Below are positions 6,730 through 14,676 of a DNA stretch of 55,451 nucleotides, piece by piece. How positions within the stretch are numbered: the first letter of the stretch is position 1; each line of letters begins with the position of its first letter. The position numbers were made by a program, and so were the translations under genes. The DNA comes from WHSO01 sp050485485 (GTDB lineage Bacteria; Pseudomonadota; Alphaproteobacteria; SMXQ01). The notes beneath the pieces were generated by a model. It did no database searches. It had not been told where the DNA came from and saw nothing but the letters and a program-made list of their open reading frames with translations. Location of the stretch: assembly GCA_050485485.1 (NCBI GenBank), contig JBJHBM010000013.1:1-55451 (forward strand). Reading direction: 5' to 3'.

Positions 6730-6960
6730 ATGAGCAATTCATTCGACCTCAAAGCCATCCGCCTTGATCGCGGCGAAAATCAGGAAGAGTTCGCCAAGCA
6801 CTTCGGTGTCGCGCAGACCACCATTCATCGGTGGGAAACGGACGGGATACCTGCGCGCGGCCCGGCCCGCATGGTGATTGAGAGATTTGTCGCCGAGAAC
6901 GAGGCCACGAAGGCAGACAAGGCCGCCGCCGAACCTATTCCCGCCGGGCAGGGGGCCTGA
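6730..6960 (+). CDS. Cro-like transcriptional regulator (XRE HTH)
   Basis: 76 residues from ATG 6730: FDLKAIRLDRGENQEEFAKH followed by FGVAQTTIHRWETDGIPARG, a compact HTH of the Cro/C1 class, then an Ala/Glu tail. It is divergent from the CI-like repressor, completing a lambda-type switch. No Shine-Dalgarno is placed for this ATG, and the -10 of the promoter ends 6 bases upstream, so it looks leaderless. The stop overlaps the next start (TGATG). Confidence 0.87.
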   Translation: MSNSFDLKAIRLDRGENQEEFAKHFGVAQTTIHRWETDGIPARGPARMVIERFVAENEATKADKAAAEPIPAGQGA

Positions 6961-7031
6961 TGATCGCCGCCGTCGCCCTCTACCTCGCCGCCCTCATCGC
7001 CATCGCCGTGTTCATGCGGGGTGCCGCCTAG
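6960..7031 (+). CDS. 23-residue predicted membrane peptide
   Basis: Start overlaps the cro stop (TGATG), and the product MIAAVALYLAALIAIAVFMR plus GAA is essentially one transmembrane helix. Direct coupling to cro and the clean hydrophobic profile support translation, but at this length chance cannot be excluded. It ends tail-to-tail with the leftward peptide gene at 7028-7108; the two stops share the palindrome CTAG. Confidence 0.4.
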   Translation: MIAAVALYLAALIAIAVFMRGAA

Positions 7032-7108
7032 ATGACGCGGTACAGCAACCACCCCCACAGCACGACGGCCAACGCCGCGAGCGCGAGGTTGGGCCAGTAC
7101 ACATGCAT
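7028..7108 (-). CDS. 26-residue predicted membrane peptide
   Basis: MHVYWPNLALAALAVVLWGW plus LLYRVI: a short polar start, one membrane helix and a charged Arg near the end. The ATG lies one base after the stop of the leftward gene at 7110-7328, whose last codons carry a GGGGA ribosome-site-like sequence, suggesting coupled translation. Unknown function; could be a small holin-like or superinfection factor. Confidence 0.45.
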   Translation of the reverse strand: MHVYWPNLALAALAVVLWGWLLYRVI

Positions 7109-7109
7109 T

Positions 7110-7328
7110 TCACTTTCCCCGCACGTTCGGATGGTCCGGCGTGCAGCGGGCGCGGCTAGATCCCCCTCCGGCCGCGTCCGCCCCCTCATTCGCATGTTTC
7201 TCAAAGCCTGCGACTCGATGCTCCGCAAAAGCAGCGCGCCGCTTCTCACGGAGGACATCGACTACGGCCTCTGTGAGTTTCCCTATGTGAGTGAACCTGT
7301 CCGTCCGCTTCTCCATGACACTCATCAT
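7110..7328 (-). CDS. Small phage protein, unknown
   Basis: 72 residues or slightly fewer, depending on which of three nearby ATGs (7328, 7325, 7316) is used. The core HIGKLTEAVVDVLREKRRAA looks like an amphipathic helix of a real protein; the tail is Gly/Arg-rich. It is divergent from the gene at 7340 and leads into the 26-residue membrane peptide. No clear ribosome site is seen. Unknown function. Confidence 0.4.
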   Translation of the reverse strand: MMSVMEKRTDRFTHIGKLTEAVVDVLREKRRAAFAEHRVAGFEKHANEGADAAGGGSSRARCTPDHPNVRGK

Positions 7329-7339
7329 GGAGAGACGAC

Positions 7340-7765
7340 ATGTACAAATCGCCGGGAAATGACGGCCGAAAATTTCGGACCATCAAGGGCGGAAAATTTC
7401 CGTCCAAAAAGGACAGCGCAATGACCGACGCCGCGCTGATCCCATCCGAACCGCCCGCACTCACCTATGACGAGGTTCTTTCAACCTATCGTCAATGCGT
7501 CGTGGTGGACCTCGGAGAGGAGCGGTCCGCACGCAAGCGGCTTGCGACGATACAGGACTGCAACCCGCGCACCGCGAAGGGCCACTACGAAGGCCAGAAC
7601 CTTCCGGGCGTCGTGGAATTCCTGCGCGCCTGTCAGCGGCTCCCGACCCTCAAGGCTTGGGTGCGCGAAGTCCTGCAATTGCAGGCCGACCTGGACCCGC
7701 GCTTCGAGCGCGAGATGCACAACCTCATTCGGACCTATCAGGAAATGACGGAGGCGCGGAAGTGA
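7340..7765 (+). CDS. Phage hypothetical protein, possible DNA-binding
   Basis: 141 residues. ATG 7340 has GGAGAG 6 bases upstream; a second in-frame ATG (codon 28) is an alternative. The middle, RKRLATIQDCNPRTAKGHYE followed by GQNLPGVVEFLRACQRLPTL, resembles the HTH-like architecture of small phage regulators in which a degenerate helix-turn-helix precedes a helical C-terminus. It occupies the position of an early or middle regulator downstream of cro. No firm family match from memory. Confidence 0.65.
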   Translation: MYKSPGNDGRKFRTIKGGKFPSKKDSAMTDAALIPSEPPALTYDEVLSTYRQCVVVDLGEERSARKRLATIQDCNPRTAKGHYEGQNLPGVVEFLRACQRLPTLKAWVREVLQLQADLDPRFEREMHNLIRTYQEMTEARK

Positions 7766-7814
7766 CGCGCCGCGTAATCGCGTAACCAGCCCTCAGGGGC
7801 GCTGTACGGGGAGT

Positions 7815-9017
7815 GTGTCAGGGGTGACACCGGAAGAACGCCTTTGGTCCAGGGTGGACAAGAATGGGCCCGTGCCGAAGCACCGCCCCGACCTCGGACC
7901 GTGCTGGGTCTGGGATGGTCCCCTATTTCACAACGGATATGGTCAACACTCAGTCCACCACCGGAGTTACGTAGTTCATCGCGTGGTTTACGAAATGGTG
8001 GTTGGCCAAATTCCAAGCGGTCTCACGCTCGATCATCTGTGTCGCGTCCGCAACTGTGTGAATCCAGCCCATCTGGAGCCGGTGACGCATCGCGAGAACA
8101 CGCTGCGCGGCGATGGTGTCACCGCGATCAATGCGCGGAAGACATCATGCCATCGCGGACACCCCTTCGCGGGCGAGAATCTCTACGTCCTGCGTAAGGC
8201 GATCGCCGACCTGATCGCCGGCTTCGACGAGGCCAACCGCATTGCGGTGCTGCACTTCGCCGACCCGCTGGCCGCCGCCCTCGCCGAGCTCGACCGGGTG
8301 CAGCAGCTGCGCCTTCGCGAGGCGGAGGCCCTGGGCGCCGATGTCACGCTGCTCGAGCGGCGCCACGCGCTGGAGCGCCAGCGGGTGATCGAGCAGTTCG
8401 GCAAGGCCGCGAACGACAACCTCCAGCGGATGCTGGACGATCTCACGGGCGGGGGATCGTCGCCGTTCGCTCCGGCGGAAACTCTGGCGAATGCCCAGGC
8501 GCGCTTCGACGAGCTCCGGGCGGCGGCGCTGGGCGGGTCCATGTCGGCCCGCGAGGACATCGCGGGTGCGGCACAGAACCTCATCCGCGCCCTGGAGGGG
8601 AGCTTCGGCCATTCGTCGCAGTTCTTCGAGGGCTTCAACCTCGTCACGTCCACGCTTCAGGAACTCCTCGGGGTGCCGGGCTTCGCCAGCGGCACCATGT
8701 CGGCGCCTTCCGGACTGGCGCTGGTCGGCGAGCGGGGCCCCGAGCTGGTGCGCTTCCGCGGCGGCGAGCAGGTCATCCCCAATCACGGAATGGGGCCGTT
8801 CTTCGCCAATGACAACCTCGCGCCCGTCATGCAGATGGTGGGGCGGGACATGGTGGCGGCGATCTACCGCGGCACGGACGCCACGCTCGACGGCAGCGGC
8901 GCGGTGGTGCGCGAGCTTCGGGCGCTGCGGGCCGACTTTGCGGAAGTGAAGAATGAAATCGCGCAGTTGCGGCGCGAGCAGCGCGCCCCACAGGCGCCTA
9001 TGCGGAGGACCGGATAA
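7815..9017 (+). CDS. Chimera: HNH endonuclease fused in frame to tape-measure protein C-terminus
   Basis: 400 residues, GTG start at 7815 (or 7824). Residues 1-~127 are an HNH nuclease: PCWVWDG, SYVVHRVVYEMVVGQIPSG, LTLDHLCRVRNCVNPAHLEP, and RGHPFAGENLYV. From about residue 129 (nt ~8195) the protein becomes a phage tail tape-measure C-terminus: coiled coil ELDRVQQLRLREAEALGADV, then GVPGFASGTMSAPSGLALVG followed by ERGPELVRFRGGEQVIPNHG, the usual VGERGPEL end motif. The frame stays open across the join, so a hybrid could be made, but the best explanation is a deletion that removed all genes between the early region and the tail, including terminase, portal and capsid. Confidence 0.85.
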   Translation: MSGVTPEERLWSRVDKNGPVPKHRPDLGPCWVWDGPLFHNGYGQHSVHHRSYVVHRVVYEMVVGQIPSGLTLDHLCRVRNCVNPAHLEPVTHRENTLRGDGVTAINARKTSCHRGHPFAGENLYVLRKAIADLIAGFDEANRIAVLHFADPLAAALAELDRVQQLRLREAEALGADVTLLERRHALERQRVIEQFGKAANDNLQRMLDDLTGGGSSPFAPAETLANAQARFDELRAAALGGSMSAREDIAGAAQNLIRALEGSFGHSSQFFEGFNLVTSTLQELLGVPGFASGTMSAPSGLALVGERGPELVRFRGGEQVIPNHGMGPFFANDNLAPVMQMVGRDMVAAIYRGTDATLDGSGAVVRELRALRADFAEVKNEIAQLRREQRAPQAPMRRTG

Positions 9018-9415
9018 TGGCGGATATGACCAATTACAGCGAATCGGCTCTTCTCAATCACCTTCTTGGCCTCGCGGCCTTCACGATGCCCGAGACCGTC
9101 TATGTCGGGCTCTTCACCGCGGCGCCCTCGGATGCCGGCGGGGGCACGGAGGTCTCGGGCTTCGGCTATGAGCGTCAGCCCATCACGTCGGTGATGAGCG
9201 AATCCACGGGCGGATCGCAGTCCACGAACGGCAGCATCATCCGCTTCGGGCCGGCGGCCGGTGCCGATTGGGGCGACATCACCCATTGCGCCCTGTTCGA
9301 CGCCGCCGAGGGCGGAAACATGCTGATGTGGTCGGCGCTGGACGACAGCGTGTTCGTGGGCGACGGCAATGCCTTCGAGTTCGACGTGGCGAGCCTGGTG
9401 GCCGAGCTCGACTGA
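9017..9415 (+). CDS. Phage tail fibre/minor tail protein
   Basis: 132 residues. ALLNHLLGLAAFTMPETVYV is followed by GLFTAAPSDAGGGTEVSGFG and YERQPI, then ADWGDITHCALFDAAEGGNM. This pattern (YVALFT..P.d.gggtEvsg.gY.R) is characteristic of a small phage tail protein family annotated as tail fibre or minor tail protein. Start and stop overlap both neighbours, so it belongs to the tail operon. Confidence 0.82.
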   Translation: MADMTNYSESALLNHLLGLAAFTMPETVYVGLFTAAPSDAGGGTEVSGFGYERQPITSVMSESTGGSQSTNGSIIRFGPAAGADWGDITHCALFDAAEGGNMLMWSALDDSVFVGDGNAFEFDVASLVAELD

Positions 9416-9741
9416 TGACGTTCGGTTCCGCGGCCTTCGGGGAAGATCCTTTCGGCGTCCCGGCTACGCGCGCCGGTCAGCCTGCGGTTCAAGGCGCGGT
9501 CGCGGTCTCGGGCTTCGGCACGCTGATCGCGGAAGGGCTCCAGGTCGATGCCCCGTTCGCGACCTTCACGGGCATCGGCACCCTCATCGCCGCGGGGCTG
9601 ATAGCCCGGCAGGGGGCCCTGACCGTCAAGGGCGCGGGGGCACTTCGGGCGGACGGATCGGACCTAGCCTCGCGATTGCTGACGCGGAACGGCGCGCTCC
9701 GTGTCTGGACGGTCGAGCTCGACGTCTATCGAGCGCGGTAG
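9415..9741 (+). CDS. Small tail-associated protein
   Basis: 108 residues from the ATG that overlaps the previous stop (TGATG). It begins MTFGSAAFGEDPFG, an FGxxPFG-type N-terminal motif also used by the next gene (MTFGLHAFGEQPFG), then two repeats of the form GTLIAEGL/GTLIAAGL in a beta-rich body. Likely structural, in the tail-tip region; no exact function known. Confidence 0.7.
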   Translation: MTFGSAAFGEDPFGVPATRAGQPAVQGAVAVSGFGTLIAEGLQVDAPFATFTGIGTLIAAGLIARQGALTVKGAGALRADGSDLASRLLTRNGALRVWTVELDVYRAR

Positions 9742-9750
9742 GGGCATCGC

Positions 9751-11298
9751 ATGACCTTCGGCCTTCATGCTTTCGGGGAACAGCCGTTCGGCTACGCGGA
9801 GCTCGCGGGCCCGAACATCGTCACCCTCTACGCCAGCACGGACGGCTACACGTCCAAGGCCGGGGACACGCCCGAGCGCACGCATTTCCCGGCCCGCGTC
9901 ATGCAGGCCTTCCAATACCGGCGCTCGCTGCTGGGAGGGCCCGAGCTCGGGGGGCTGGTCACGCAGGGCTACGGCGACCTGATCTTCGACAATGCCGACG
10001 GCTTCTGGGACGCCATCGTTCGGGACTATACCGTGGACGGCCGGGAGATCAGGACGCGGCTCGGCGACATGGACCTTGCCTACGGGAGCTTCGCCGGCGT
10101 CTGGAACGGCACCGCGCGCGGGTGGTCGGCGACCGATATGGAAATGCGGATCGGGATGCGGGACTTCGGCTTCCTGCTGGACCGCGTGTTGCAGAGGGCC
10201 TTCTACGGCGGCACCGGGGGGCTGGACGGCGGCGACGATCTTGCGGGCCGCCCAAGGCCGGTCGCGCTCGGCTTCTGCGAGAACGTGACGCCCGCCTATC
10301 TGGGCGTGCTCGACCTCGGGGACGGGCCGCTCCACACCTATCAGGTCAACTGGCGCTCCGTGCAGGGCGTGACGGAGGTTCGCGAGGGCGGACTGGCCTA
10401 CGACGAGGTGACCGAAGGCGCGCCATCCGGCGGGGAATGGAAGCAGGACGCGAGCCTGGGAATATTCCAGATCGGCAGTACGCCCATCGAGGCCATCACG
10501 GCGGACGTGGAGGGCGACGACGAGGGCGGCTACGTCGAGACCCTGCCGGACGTGGTCGGGCGGCTTCTGACGGATTTCTCCGCCGCCTTCGGGGAGTCGC
10601 GCATCGAGGCCGCGACCTTCGCGGAACTCGCGAGCGATGTTCCGGGCCCGGTCAACCACTACATCGGCACCGAGCCCGCGAATCTGGGCGCCACCATCGG
10701 GGCCCTTCTGGCGGGCGCCGCCGCGTGGGGGGGCTTCAACCGGCCGGGCAGGTTCGAGGTCCGGGCCCTCAAGGCGCCGGGCACTCCGAGGATCACGCTG
10801 ACGGAAGCCCAAATCAAGGGCGCACCCGAGAGGCTGGGGCCCGGGGAACTGCCGGAGAGCGTGCAACTCCCCACCAAGCGCCGACGAATCGGATACCGCC
10901 GCAACTGGACGGTGCAGCGCGGCGGGGTGCTGGCGGGCGCAACGGAAGCCGTGCGGAGCTTCGTCACCGACGAATACCGGGTCGCGGAGAGTTTCGACAA
11001 CGCCACCGAGACCCGGAACTCGCTGGCCGGCGATCCCGAGATGATCCCGAGCCCCTTCAATCTCAAGGCCGATGCCGAGGCGGTCTGCCAGCGCCTCATG
11101 GACCTGTTCGGCGGACTGTTCGAGTTCTACCGCGTGCGGGCGCGCTGCAACTACTTCGCCATCGAGCTCGGCACCACCGTGAGGTTGCGCTACCCGCGCC
11201 TCAACATCCAGACCGGCGGGGATTTCATCGTCGTGGATTACGAGATCGACAGTGCGGCCAACGCCGTCACCCTCACGCTTTTCCGACCCGGAGACTGA
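9751..11298 (+). CDS. Phage tail-tip/baseplate hub protein
   Basis: 515 residues. The N-terminus repeats the FGxxPFG motif. The body contains TLYASTDGYTSKAGDTPERT, RPRPVALGFCENVTPAYLGV, YQVNWRSVQGVTEVREGGLA, and a C-terminal part with TYRVAESF-like and KADAEAVCQRLMDLFG segments that resemble hub domains of siphoviral tail-tip proteins. Membership is judged from overall layout and position between small tail genes and the fibre genes. Confidence 0.75.
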   Translation: MTFGLHAFGEQPFGYAELAGPNIVTLYASTDGYTSKAGDTPERTHFPARVMQAFQYRRSLLGGPELGGLVTQGYGDLIFDNADGFWDAIVRDYTVDGREIRTRLGDMDLAYGSFAGVWNGTARGWSATDMEMRIGMRDFGFLLDRVLQRAFYGGTGGLDGGDDLAGRPRPVALGFCENVTPAYLGVLDLGDGPLHTYQVNWRSVQGVTEVREGGLAYDEVTEGAPSGGEWKQDASLGIFQIGSTPIEAITADVEGDDEGGYVETLPDVVGRLLTDFSAAFGESRIEAATFAELASDVPGPVNHYIGTEPANLGATIGALLAGAAAWGGFNRPGRFEVRALKAPGTPRITLTEAQIKGAPERLGPGELPESVQLPTKRRRIGYRRNWTVQRGGVLAGATEAVRSFVTDEYRVAESFDNATETRNSLAGDPEMIPSPFNLKADAEAVCQRLMDLFGGLFEFYRVRARCNYFAIELGTTVRLRYPRLNIQTGGDFIVVDYEIDSAANAVTLTLFRPGD

Positions 11299-11301
11299 CG
11301 C

Positions 11302-12072
11302 ATGGGCAATGTCCAGATCGGATGGGCCAAGCCCCTCGACGCGGCGCTCCTGACCGCTTCCGCGGCTATCGCGGGCCTCGGGGTCAACCGCCTCAAGACG
11401 CAGGATGTCGTCGATATCTGGAATGCCGGGGCGAGCAGCGTCTGGCTGCTGGCGGACTTCGGCCAGGCGGTCGATCTCGACGGCACGGCGTTGATCGGCA
11501 CCAACCTCACCGCGTCGGCAACACGGCGCATCCGGGTTTCTACCTCGGACGCGACAGGCGTCGCGGGCGACGCGCTCGACACCGGGACCGTCTCTGCGGG
11601 AGTCGATCCCGCGTTCGGGATGGTGGTCGCGACCTTCGGGCAGCGGGTGACGGGGCGCTACCTCCGGCTCGACCTCGCGGACGCGGGCCTGACGGAGATC
11701 ACGGCCGGCCGCTGGTGGGCCGGGACGCTGTTTTCGCCCGCAGTCAACATCGGCTTCGGATGGAAGCGCCTCCTGCTGGACACGACCGAGCGCAACGAGA
11801 CGCCGGGCGGCCAGTCGCACGCGAACCGGCGTCCCCAGCGGCGCGGCTTCGAGATGACCTTCGACTTCATGTCCGACGCCGAAAGTGCGGCCTTCGCGGA
11901 AGCGATGCAGCGCGAGATCGGGCTGTGGTCGGATGCCCTCGGAATCCTCAACCCCGAAAGCCCCAACCCCGGCCGCGACACCGTCTGGGGCGAGCTCGGC
12001 GGTATCGAAGACGTCTCCAATCCGCACTTCGACCGATACCGGTTCCTCATGCGCATCATTGAGAGGAAATAG
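11302..12072 (+). CDS. Tail protein with F5/8 type C-like fold
   Basis: 256 residues. NRLKTQDVVDIWNAGASSVW is followed by LLADFGQAVDLDGTALIGTN and GRYLRLDLADAG. This order of strands (sequence difference, 'wl.vDlG.a..v..v.i..hN', 'arYvRi') is that of discoidin-like carbohydrate-binding domains, here probably used for tail-fibre assembly or host-surface binding. The C-terminal 100 residues contain RRGFEMTFDFMSDAESAAFA, a common phage tail ending. Follows the hub gene by 3 bases. Confidence 0.72.
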   Translation: MGNVQIGWAKPLDAALLTASAAIAGLGVNRLKTQDVVDIWNAGASSVWLLADFGQAVDLDGTALIGTNLTASATRRIRVSTSDATGVAGDALDTGTVSAGVDPAFGMVVATFGQRVTGRYLRLDLADAGLTEITAGRWWAGTLFSPAVNIGFGWKRLLLDTTERNETPGGQSHANRRPQRRGFEMTFDFMSDAESAAFAEAMQREIGLWSDALGILNPESPNPGRDTVWGELGGIEDVSNPHFDRYRFLMRIIERK

Positions 12073-12075
12073 CCC

Positions 12076-13275
12076 ATGTTTCGTGTTGCATCATTCGTCA
12101 AGGAGGTCACGGACGGGAGCGCCGAAGCCCTGACGGGCGTGTTCAGCCTCGCGGGCGTGCCGAGCAGCCAGTTCCATGACTTCGTGACCGGCATCGGCAA
12201 CGGCAACGCGACGCTCTTTCAGGTCACGGACGGCAACCAGTCGGAAGCCTGGGAGGGCACGGTCGCGGACGGCGATCCCGACCAGCTTACCGGCACCCGC
12301 TTCGTCGGCTCGACGACCGGCAGCCAGATCGAGTGGGGGCCCGGCGTCAAGACGATCTCGTGCGGGATCGACGGGGCCGATTACCTCGGCATCCCCGGCG
12401 CATCCGACGAAACCGGGCTCGCGATCTCCTCCGGATCCGTCACGCCCACGCGCGCGCAGCACGCGCTCGACACCGAGGACGAAGCGGGCACGGACGATCT
12501 CTCGAACATCGCGACGACGAACATGCGCGACGGGCGCTGGCTCCTGATCCGCGAGGCGAACGGCTCCCGGACGGTCGTGGTCAAGGACGCGGCCGGGGGT
12601 GCGGGGCAGATCCACCTCGCCAACAATGCCGACTTCTCGCTCGACGCCACCGACAAATGGTTGCTGCTCGTGCGCCGGGGCGCGGACTGGCACGAGGTAT
12701 CCCGGAGCTTCGGTGCCGACGCCGCGGCGGAGCGCGCCTTCCTCGGCCTCGGCTCCGCAGCCATTCTCGCCGCGGGAACGGAGGAAGGCGATCTCCCGAC
12801 CGTGGGGGACATCACCGAAACGCTGCTTCCGACGGTTTCGCAGGAGGACGCGGAAGCCGGAACAGCGACGGATCGGCGGGTGTGGACGGCGCAGCGGGTC
12901 GCGCAGGCTATCGCGGCGCTGGGCGGTACGTCTATTTTCACCGAATTCTATGAGAGCAGCGCGCAGACGATTACGAACGGGGGTGGGTTGAGCCTGTCGC
13001 CCGGCCTGACGGCAGGAAAAAAATGGGCGCTTGAGGGCGTGCTGGTCTGCACGACCGCAAACCTGAATTACACGGTTGGCGCCGAGGTCGTCGTCCACAC
13101 CTATGTCGATATCGATCAGGCCTCCGCCGGCCGCGGCATCTCCATCTGGCGGAATGGCAATAATATCAACGTCGTTTTTGGTCAGTCCGGGGTGCTGCTA
13201 CCCAATGCAAGCGGCGGCGCCGTCGGGCAGATTACAAACGGAAGCTGGGCGCTAGTCGTCAGGGGGCGCGCATGA
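12076..13275 (+). CDS. Tail fibre / receptor-binding protein
   Basis: 399 residues. The N-terminal ~130 residues carry FSLAGVPSSQFHDFVTGIGN and GTVADGDPDQLTGTRFVGST, a virion-attachment type domain; the middle has RRVWTAQRVAQAIAALGG, the WTxxrv...i motif found in many phage fibres; the last ~110 residues, starting at SIFTEFYES, are less GC-rich and look like an independent receptor-binding head. A composition shift at ~12935 fits modular exchange of the tip. Stop overlaps the next start. Confidence 0.78.
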   Translation: MFRVASFVKEVTDGSAEALTGVFSLAGVPSSQFHDFVTGIGNGNATLFQVTDGNQSEAWEGTVADGDPDQLTGTRFVGSTTGSQIEWGPGVKTISCGIDGADYLGIPGASDETGLAISSGSVTPTRAQHALDTEDEAGTDDLSNIATTNMRDGRWLLIREANGSRTVVVKDAAGGAGQIHLANNADFSLDATDKWLLLVRRGADWHEVSRSFGADAAAERAFLGLGSAAILAAGTEEGDLPTVGDITETLLPTVSQEDAEAGTATDRRVWTAQRVAQAIAALGGTSIFTEFYESSAQTITNGGGLSLSPGLTAGKKWALEGVLVCTTANLNYTVGAEVVVHTYVDIDQASAGRGISIWRNGNNINVVFGQSGVLLPNASGGAVGQITNGSWALVVRGRA

Positions 13276-13736
13276 AGTATTACGTGGATCAGGAAGGAAA
13301 GTACCTCGGCGGTTGGGATCAAAACCCGCCGCAGGGCGCCGTGGAAGTGCCATACCCACCGCCCGACGCGCGGCAGGGGTGGACGGGGGAGGATTGGGGC
13401 GCCGTCGCCGCAACTCCCGAAACCATCGCGGCGCGGCGCTATCAGGCGGAAACGGGTGGGATCGTAGTCAGTGACATGCCAGTGAAGACGGACCGCGAAA
13501 GCCAGGCGCTTTTCACTGGCGCGGCGCTAGCGGCCAAGATCGCGGCCGACGCTGGCGAGTCCTACAGCGTGAATTGGAAAACCGGGGCAGGCTTCGTGAC
13601 GCTCGACGGCGCGACGATACTTGCTGTTGCTCAAGCCGTCCGTGCTCATGTGCAGGCTTGTTTCGACGTCGAGGCCGTCAAGCTGGCGGCCCTGACGGCG
13701 GGGGAACCGGTAGACCTCGAGGACGGGTGGCCTTAG
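13272..13736 (+). CDS. Tail-fibre accessory protein (DUF4376-like)
   Basis: 154 residues, starting MKYYVDQEGKYLGGW, with a C-terminal domain VSDMPVKTDRESQALFTGAA through INWKTGAGFVTLD-like and IAVAQAVRAHVQACFDVE-like stretches (here VNWKTGAGFVTLDGATILAV). This layout is that of DUF4376 proteins found after fibre genes, often as chaperones or part of the fibre. ATG overlaps the fibre stop. Confidence 0.72.
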   Translation: MKYYVDQEGKYLGGWDQNPPQGAVEVPYPPPDARQGWTGEDWGAVAATPETIAARRYQAETGGIVVSDMPVKTDRESQALFTGAALAAKIAADAGESYSVNWKTGAGFVTLDGATILAVAQAVRAHVQACFDVEAVKLAALTAGEPVDLEDGWP

Positions 13737-13748
13737 CCTTCGGACAGG

Positions 13749-14672
13749 TCATGCAGCGACGGCTATGAAATAGGCGCTGATGTCGCTCATCTGTGAAACG
13801 CGAGGGATGTAGGAATAATGACGCTGAATCTTCTCGGCATCGTCTGAAAGGAGATCGAACCCGCACCGCCCCAGGAGCGCAGAAAACTCCTGTCGATCCC
13901 AGGCATTCTGGTGATTGAATGTATAATCCACCTCATTCTCGACGACGAGTGCCCGCAGGGTTGCAGCTATGGCGTGAGCGGAGTTGCCGCGAAGAATGAC
14001 TTCCGCTTCTTTGTCCTGGATCGCCGCCGGGCCGTTATATGCGCCCACGGCATCGGGACGCCGCGCGGAAAATAAATCGCCGTAAGCGTCATTCCAAAAT
14101 CCACAAAACCCATATGAGGTCCGCACGGTAAGGCTATCCCGGAGCCCTCGGGATTCGAGAACGAGGGCGTCGAAGCCCCACCGCTCCGTAGACAGGTAGT
14201 CGTGGTCGTCTGTCCGCCAGGCCATAAGAAATCTCTGGAAATCCGGGATCTTCACCACTATCGCGCCGCCCGGATGCAGAACACGGCGGGCCTCTCGCAG
14301 CGCCCGCTCGACCGTGAGATCGTCGAGGTGCTCGAAATTGTGCGACGAATAGACCAGATTGATGGATCCGGTCTCGTGCGGGAAAGTCATCTCGGCCGAA
14401 AGTCGGAAGGGCGTTGGGTTCAGCGGACCCGTCGCGGTGTCCAGATTGGCCCAAAGGGGATAGCAGAATGTCGGGCCGCCGCCGATGTTTATGAAACGTA
14501 CGGGAAGCATATCGCGGATGGCTAGAAGCTCATTCGGCGGAAATGCGGAAAGGTCGTCACGGGTGGCCAAAAGCCGCGCAAATTGCAGGGGATCTTGAGT
14601 CTTGGTCAGAAGTGCAGCGGTATCGCCGCGCGTGACCAGTTCGTTAAGGGCCTTGGTGTCACCACTAGACAT
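13749..14672 (-). CDS. SAM-dependent methyltransferase (moron cassette)
   Basis: 307 residues, transcribed against the tail and lysis genes. The SAM-binding Rossmann region lies around residues 85-150: FPHETGSINLVYSSHNFEHL, then REARRVLHPGGAIVVKIPDF, the motif of class I methyltransferases acting on small molecules or glycans. The first ~80 residues are helical and not assigned. The last gene of a three-gene reverse cassette (spacings 4 and 4 bases). Composition is less GC-rich than the tail genes, consistent with recent acquisition. Confidence 0.82.
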   Translation of the reverse strand: MSSGDTKALNELVTRGDTAALLTKTQDPLQFARLLATRDDLSAFPPNELLAIRDMLPVRFINIGGGPTFCYPLWANLDTATGPLNPTPFRLSAEMTFPHETGSINLVYSSHNFEHLDDLTVERALREARRVLHPGGAIVVKIPDFQRFLMAWRTDDHDYLSTERWGFDALVLESRGLRDSLTVRTSYGFCGFWNDAYGDLFSARRPDAVGAYNGPAAIQDKEAEVILRGNSAHAIAATLRALVVENEVDYTFNHQNAWDRQEFSALLGRCGFDLLSDDAEKIQRHYSYIPRVSQMSDISAYFIAVAA

Positions 14673-14676
14673 AGGG

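Noticed and set aside
9664..12027. 787-codon reverse open frame under the tail genes
   Set aside because: Overlaps two tail genes with recognisable phage features and proper start-stop coupling; no motifs of its own.
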